From contig CALFXQ010000066.1 of assembly GCA_937958285.1 (NCBI GenBank), positions 1 through 9,530 on the forward strand: a DNA stretch of 9,530 nucleotides, written 5' to 3'. Positions 6,650 to 9,530 of the stretch are shown one piece after another. The first letter of the stretch is position 1; every line of letters begins with the position of its first letter. A program made the position numbers and the translations under genes. The notes under the pieces were generated by a model, which made no database searches, was not told the DNA's origin, and was given only the letters and a program-made list of their open reading frames with translations. Origin of the DNA: an uncultured Fusibacter sp. GTDB taxonomy: Bacteria; Bacillota; Clostridia; Peptostreptococcales; Acidaminobacteraceae.

Positions 6650-6837
6650 GTGGCAATAAACGTAAAAAATAATAAATATGAGTTTACAACCACATAAAAT
6701 AAACAATACGACCATTTATACTTTGAATTGTATAACTATACAGTGTTTTTGCTGTGCGGTGTATAAGAGCGAGTTGCTGGGCGATGATGGTGGCATAATT
6801 AAATTTTTAAAATGGCTGATAAATTTCTAAATGTCCC

Positions 6838-6890
6838 TTGACCTTCACACTATGGTATACTTTATTGTGTTTGTAAGCACAAAAGGAGGT
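6838..6890 (+). promoter_or_regulatory. Promoter and strong RBS of the merR-GGDEF gene
   Basis: -35 TTGACC (6838-6843) is followed at 17 bp by TTTATT (6861-6866), or at 19 bp by TATTGT (6863-6868). A 19-bp spacer would be the elongated spacer seen at MerR-controlled promoters and suggests autoregulation, but the choice between the two is not decided by sequence. GTATAC lies in the spacer. AAAGGAGGT (6882-6890) is a perfect ribosome binding site 7 bases before the TTG start, and it decides that start over the ATG five codons later. Confidence 0.5.
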
Positions 6891-6897
6891 CACGATT

Positions 6898-7812
6898 TTG
6901 AGAACTGATATTATGATCGGCGAATTTTCCGAGTTAACGGGGATTTCAAAGCGAATGATTCGACATTTTGATGCATTGGGGTTGCTAGCCCCCCATGCCA
7001 TCGACGAAGGAAGCGGATACCGCTTCTACAGCTCAAGTCAGATTCATCTCGCAACAAAGATCCGATACCTGCAAGAATTTGGATTCTCGTTAAAAGAGAT
7101 TCACGCGCTCATTCTCACTAATCCCGATTCGGATTCTCTATATGAGGTACTGAGAGACCAAGAGGTGAAATTGAGAACAGAAGCAGATCAAAAAATCGGG
7201 CAACTCCTAAAGCTTAAGCAATTGATTGATTACGTCGTCTACCATCGCCAGAGTCTAGACGAACTACCGCTCAACGATGCCCAAAGGAGCTTACAAATGG
7301 ATATTTATCAAACATTAAAAGAAGAGATCAAAGCCTTGCCCAGTTCTATGCTAGTGGAGGAACACATCGATGAAATGTGTGCACATCTAGCGCATGAATT
7401 TGTGTCTTTTGTTACTTTCGATATTGACCAATTTATTAAGGTCAACGAAAATTTTGGTTTTGAAACGGGCGATAAGGTCATTTACCGCTTCCATTCTATC
7501 ATTCAAAATAACTTTAAGACCCTTTTAGAACAAGATGTACGCAACCGCTATTCTCGCCTTGGTGGCGATGAATTTGGTATACTGCTTTTCAATATCGATC
7601 AAGAAACACTCATACAGCGTATAGAAGGTGTGCTCGCTCAAATGCGCCTTCACGATTTTAATCAAGAAGGATGTTCAACGCCGCTGACGAGTTCGTGTGG
7701 TCTATATACTACAAGCAGTCTATTACATGCTCACGAACTGATGCATAATAGCACGAAGGCACTGATAAGTGCAAAGCGCAGTGGTCGAGATCAATACGCT
7801 ATTTACGAATAA
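6898..7812 (+). CDS. MerR-type regulator fused to a GGDEF domain
   Basis: A 304-residue cytoplasmic protein with two recognisable domains. Residues 6-75 are a MerR-type winged helix: IGEFSELTGISKRMIRHFDALGLL, then the wing signature GYRFYSSSQ (40-48) and LQEFGFSLKEI. Residues about 80-125 are the helix that forms the antiparallel dimer coil in MerR proteins, rich in K/E/Q. Residues about 155-304 form a compact GGDEF domain: FDIDQF with Asp175, Asn183, GD at 191-192, the signature RLGGDEFG (220-227) and the terminal AKRSGRD (292-298). The usual effector-binding C-terminus of MerR regulators is replaced by the cyclase-type domain. There is no RxxD inhibitory site before GGDEF, and the usual ADxALYxAK reads STKALISAK. 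Whether it makes c-di-GMP, binds GTP as a sensor, or is inert is open. It is divergent from rocD and is followed by a bidirectional terminator. Confidence 0.9.
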   Translation: MRTDIMIGEFSELTGISKRMIRHFDALGLLAPHAIDEGSGYRFYSSSQIHLATKIRYLQEFGFSLKEIHALILTNPDSDSLYEVLRDQEVKLRTEADQKIGQLLKLKQLIDYVVYHRQSLDELPLNDAQRSLQMDIYQTLKEEIKALPSSMLVEEHIDEMCAHLAHEFVSFVTFDIDQFIKVNENFGFETGDKVIYRFHSIIQNNFKTLLEQDVRNRYSRLGGDEFGILLFNIDQETLIQRIEGVLAQMRLHDFNQEGCSTPLTSSCGLYTTSSLLHAHELMHNSTKALISAKRSGRDQYAIYE

Positions 7813-7820
7813 ATAAAAAT

Positions 7821-7883
7821 GGTGCCCCCAAAAGTGCGCAACTAAGTCATGCGCGTGCCACTGGGGACACCCTTTGTTATTTT
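7821..7883. terminator. Bidirectional hairpin terminator at the convergent junction
   Basis: The arms GGTGCCCCCA (7821-7830) and TGGGGACACC (7862-7871) form a stem with one mismatch, and an inner GCGCA/TGCGC pairing is possible. On the plus strand CTTTGTTATTTT follows; on the minus strand ATTTTTATTTATT follows. It can therefore end both the merR-GGDEF transcript and transcripts coming from the permease operon. It carries CGTGCCAC directly before the right arm, as does the neighbouring hairpin. Confidence 0.75.
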
Positions 7884-7927
7884 GAAAGTCTTTTTTAATA
7901 TTAAAGCTTTTAATACCAATGCTTTTG

Positions 7928-7978
7928 CCATTGGGGGCGTGTTCCGTAAATCGTGCCACCGGAACACGCCCCCAATGG
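7928..7978. repeat. Perfect 19-bp inverted repeat, large hairpin
   Basis: The arms 7928-7946 and 7960-7978 are exact reverse complements (CCATTGGGGGCGTGTTCCG on the left), with a 13-base loop. The hairpin begins one base after the stop codon of the permease gene. Neither strand has a clear T-run after it, so it is not a standard terminator; it may stabilise the mRNA 3' end or be a REP-like mobile palindrome. An alternative smaller hairpin, CCAATG (7916-7921) with CATTGG (7929-7934), would compete with its left arm. Confidence 0.85.
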
Positions 7979-7979
7979 T

Positions 7980-8777
7980 TCAATGTATATCTCTTATGTT
8001 GAAGCGCCAGTAGCCGATGGCAATGAGGGTGAGGCCCGCTATTGTGGCCACTGCTGCCAGTGCTAAGTCGAGCTCATTTTTGAGCATAAGGGCATCTCCC
8101 GAAAAATAGCTAAATGGCGTTAAAATGGTTAGACCCTCTAAATCTTTGTTGAGATCGATTAAAACTTTAAGCATAAAGGTGGTGAGAATAATGCCTCCAC
8201 CAAGGCCTGTGGCGGTTTTAGAGCGGTGAAGGGCGCCACCTAGGCAAATGCCTAGGCCAAAGAAAAGCAGTTGTACAAAGAAGAGGCCAATGCAGACCAT
8301 CACGATATCTGAAAAATAGTTAACCCCTTTGGCATAGGGCATCACTGCAACTACTGAAATCACCAGTGTAACCAGATTGATTGCCAATACATGTGCAAAT
8401 GCCGCCAGCGTTTTTTCGGTAGTAATCTGAAACCGCGTAATGGGCTTGACCAATAGAAACTCAGCGGTTTTATCTCGCTCTTCTTTGCCAATAATAATCG
8501 CGCCAGTCATTAGCGCATGCACGGCGGCAAGAAGCACAAAGTACAAGTAGAAAATGCTGTAAAACACTGCGACCGAGGTGAGATCACCACCGCCATCCAT
8601 GCCAAGTACTTTCAGCAGCGCTGGGGGCATTTGTGCAAAGATCTCATTCACGCTCTCGCCAGTTTTCTCGAAGGCGCCGTATTTCATCATACCCGCATAG
8701 ATGAGAAAAACCATAGTCCCAGACCAAATAAGGCTTGAGCGTACATTCGCCTTTAATTCATGTATAAAGATTCTCAT
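7980..8777 (-). CDS. ABC-2-type transporter permease
   Basis: A 265-residue integral membrane protein with about six spans (roughly 17-35, 69-96, 118-142, 150-175, 187-210, 238-260). An amphipathic N-terminus (MRIFIHELKANVRSSLIW) and the cytoplasmic loop EERDKTAEFLLVKPITR (99-115) are typical of ABC-2 permeases that work with a separate ATPase. A longer frame starts at 8864, but its extra 29 residues overlap the upstream gene, look non-native (Cys/His-rich) and lack a ribosome binding site. The ATG at 8777 has GGGGG six bases before it, overlapping the TAA of the upstream gene. The spacing of 11 bases to that gene shows a common operon. The exported substrate is unknown; such pairs often serve antibiotic or peptide export, but nothing here decides that. 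Confidence 0.88.
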   Translation of the reverse strand: MRIFIHELKANVRSSLIWSGTMVFLIYAGMMKYGAFEKTGESVNEIFAQMPPALLKVLGMDGGGDLTSVAVFYSIFYLYFVLLAAVHALMTGAIIIGKEERDKTAEFLLVKPITRFQITTEKTLAAFAHVLAINLVTLVISVVAVMPYAKGVNYFSDIVMVCIGLFFVQLLFFGLGICLGGALHRSKTATGLGGGIILTTFMLKVLIDLNKDLEGLTILTPFSYFSGDALMLKNELDLALAAVATIAGLTLIAIGYWRFNIRDIH

Positions 8778-8788
8778 GTCTTGCCCCC

Positions 8789-9530
8789 TTAAACCGCATG
8801 TATGTCTTTTCTTATATAGTGCCATAGCGCAATGCCCACACCCGTACATGCCACCGCAAGGCAAAGCGCCAGATATTCGAGGCGATAAGCGCCATCTGTT
8901 AAGATTTGCGAACCTTTGAAATAGCTAAAGGGCGACAAGTAGCTTAACTTTGGGTCGTTGAGGGATTGGTTGACCAGCTCAATAATAAAGAAAAAGAAGA
9001 CCACGCCAAGGGTAATTGGCATTACGCTTTTTACCTTTGGAAGCAAGGTGGCCATGGCACTCCCCACGCCTACAAAGAAAAGTTGGACTAAATAAATGCT
9101 CAACATCTGAAGATGAAAGACAGTGAGGTCCATCGCATCTCCGTGAATCGCCAGTAGCTGGCCAATATAGAAAAGGTATACAAATAGGTTTAACAGCAAC
9201 AATAAGCAAAGATTTGCTGCCACTTTACTGATGACCACTGTGTGCCTTGCTATGGGCTTGGTCAAGAGAAAATCCGATGTCTTTGTTCGCCCTTCTTCTG
9301 AAAGTGAAGATAATCCCAGTTTCATGCCGTAAACGGCGCCGATTAAAACCACATAGCTAAAGAGAAATGTGATATAGCCGTCTATTGTCGAGAGCATCAC
9401 ATCGGAAAAGCCAAAGGCCGCCTTGAATTCTGGTGGAAAGTTTTGCATTAACTTGTCGAGTATTGCGGTGTTTTCACTAAAGGTCTCGAAAAAATACAGA
9501 AACATGGAAAAGATGGCTACCATGCCAATG
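8789..9530 (-). CDS. ABC-2-type transporter permease, 5'-truncated by window edge
   Basis: The frame is open to the right edge, and the first internal ATG (9523) is not a convincing start: no ribosome binding site is visible in the few bases before it, and compared with its neighbour the protein lacks the usual N-terminal FxxELK...LIIW segment of about 20 residues. The visible part has about six hydrophobic segments, the loop EEGRTKTSDFLLTKPIARH and the late motif LSPFSYFKGSQIL. These correspond to EERDKTAEFLLVKPITRF and LTPFSYFSGDALM in the downstream permease, and both proteins end in DIH or near it. The two are therefore paralogues that probably form a heterodimeric membrane channel. The ATP-binding subunit is not in the window and is expected immediately upstream. 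Confidence 0.87.
   Translation of the reverse strand, partial: IGMVAIFSMFLYFFETFSENTAILDKLMQNFPPEFKAAFGFSDVMLSTIDGYITFLFSYVVLIGAVYGMKLGLSSLSEEGRTKTSDFLLTKPIARHTVVISKVAANLCLLLLLNLFVYLFYIGQLLAIHGDAMDLTVFHLQMLSIYLVQLFFVGVGSAMATLLPKVKSVMPITLGVVFFFFIIELVNQSLNDPKLSYLSPFSYFKGSQILTDGAYRLEYLALCLAVACTGVGIALWHYIRKDIHAV

Larger units (their letters stand above)
6495..6897. other. 403-bp divergent intergenic region, rocD / merR-GGDEF
   Basis: No additional gene with a ribosome binding site was found here on either strand. The left part holds a rocD leader of roughly 120 nt, with AAGCACAT repeated 40 bp apart (6527-6534 and 6567-6574 in reverse). The middle is A+T-rich and contains the dyad TGTATA-AC-TATACA (6729-6742). 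The right end holds the MerR-GGDEF promoter. The leader shows no riboswitch or T-box signature I can recognise. Confidence 0.6.

Noticed and set aside
6495..6660. Riboswitch, T-box or ArgR box controlling rocD
   Set aside because: No conserved T-box, riboswitch core or TGAATAATTATTCA-like ArgR/AhrC box was recognised in the leader or promoter.
6600..6720. Sigma-54 (SigL) promoter for rocD as in B. subtilis
   Set aside because: No TGGCAC-N5-TTGC-type element at proper spacing; a sigma-A-type promoter with perfect TATAAT is present instead.
6807..7001. Minus-strand 64-residue frame opposite the start of the merR-GGDEF gene
   Set aside because: Antisense to a well-supported domain, no ribosome binding site, no domain features.
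7723..7983. Minus-strand 86-residue frame across the convergent junction
   Set aside because: It runs antisense to the end of the merR-GGDEF gene and through both hairpins, has no ribosome binding site and encodes no recognisable domain.
7980..8864. Longer 294-residue form of the permease starting at 8864
   Set aside because: The extra N-terminus overlaps the upstream permease coding region out of frame and is Cys/His-rich. The ATG at 8777 has a proper GGGGG ribosome binding site and the N-terminus expected for the family.
1..9530. CRISPR array, insertion sequence, tRNA or prophage
   Set aside because: No regularly spaced repeats, transposase frame, cloverleaf-type sequence or phage gene was seen; the repeats found are single hairpins or paired boxes.

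Overview
The window looks like a chromosomal segment of a Gram-positive bacterium of the Firmicutes, most likely a clostridial relative. The reasons are strong GGAGG-type ribosome binding sites before nearly every gene, a TTG start, a RocD-type ornithine aminotransferase close to the Bacillus enzyme, an OmpR/PhoB-type two-component pair, a Cys-lipoprotein esterase and a mid-range base composition judged by eye. No rRNA, tRNA, CRISPR array, insertion sequence or phage gene was seen. All genes lie on the minus strand except one.

Layout, left to right in window coordinates (minus-strand transcription therefore runs right to left). At 1-1853 three minus-strand genes follow one another: a 44-residue membrane protein too short for most gene callers, a RibD/DHFR-fold reductase, and rmuC, which runs off the left edge. 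The last two overlap by 4 bp (ATGA). At 1992-5108 lies a signalling module: response regulator, histidine kinase (again an ATGA overlap) and, 94 bp further on, a secreted lipoprotein esterase of the HGG/GDSAGG class. A 17-bp-stem terminator at 5209-5250 separates this module from rocD (5292-6494).

rocD has a good sigma-A-type promoter in a 403-bp divergent region. On the other side is the only plus-strand gene (6898-7812): a MerR-type DNA-binding domain fused to a GGDEF (diguanylate cyclase-type) domain. This is the most unusual protein in the window. At the convergent junction with the next operon (7813-7979) there are two large hairpins: a bidirectional terminator and a perfect 19-bp-stem inverted repeat. 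Both carry the same octamer directly before the right arm. From 7980 to the right edge are two paralogous ABC-2-type permease genes on the minus strand. They belong to one exporter whose ATPase gene is not in the window and probably lies upstream.

How the parts may work together (inference): the RR/HK pair could control the esterase next to it. The MerR-GGDEF protein could regulate itself and possibly the divergent rocD, where TGTATA...TATACA dyads sit. The small membrane protein has two 12-bp repeated boxes at classical activator positions upstream of a weak -35. The rest is ordinary housekeeping and accessory metabolism.
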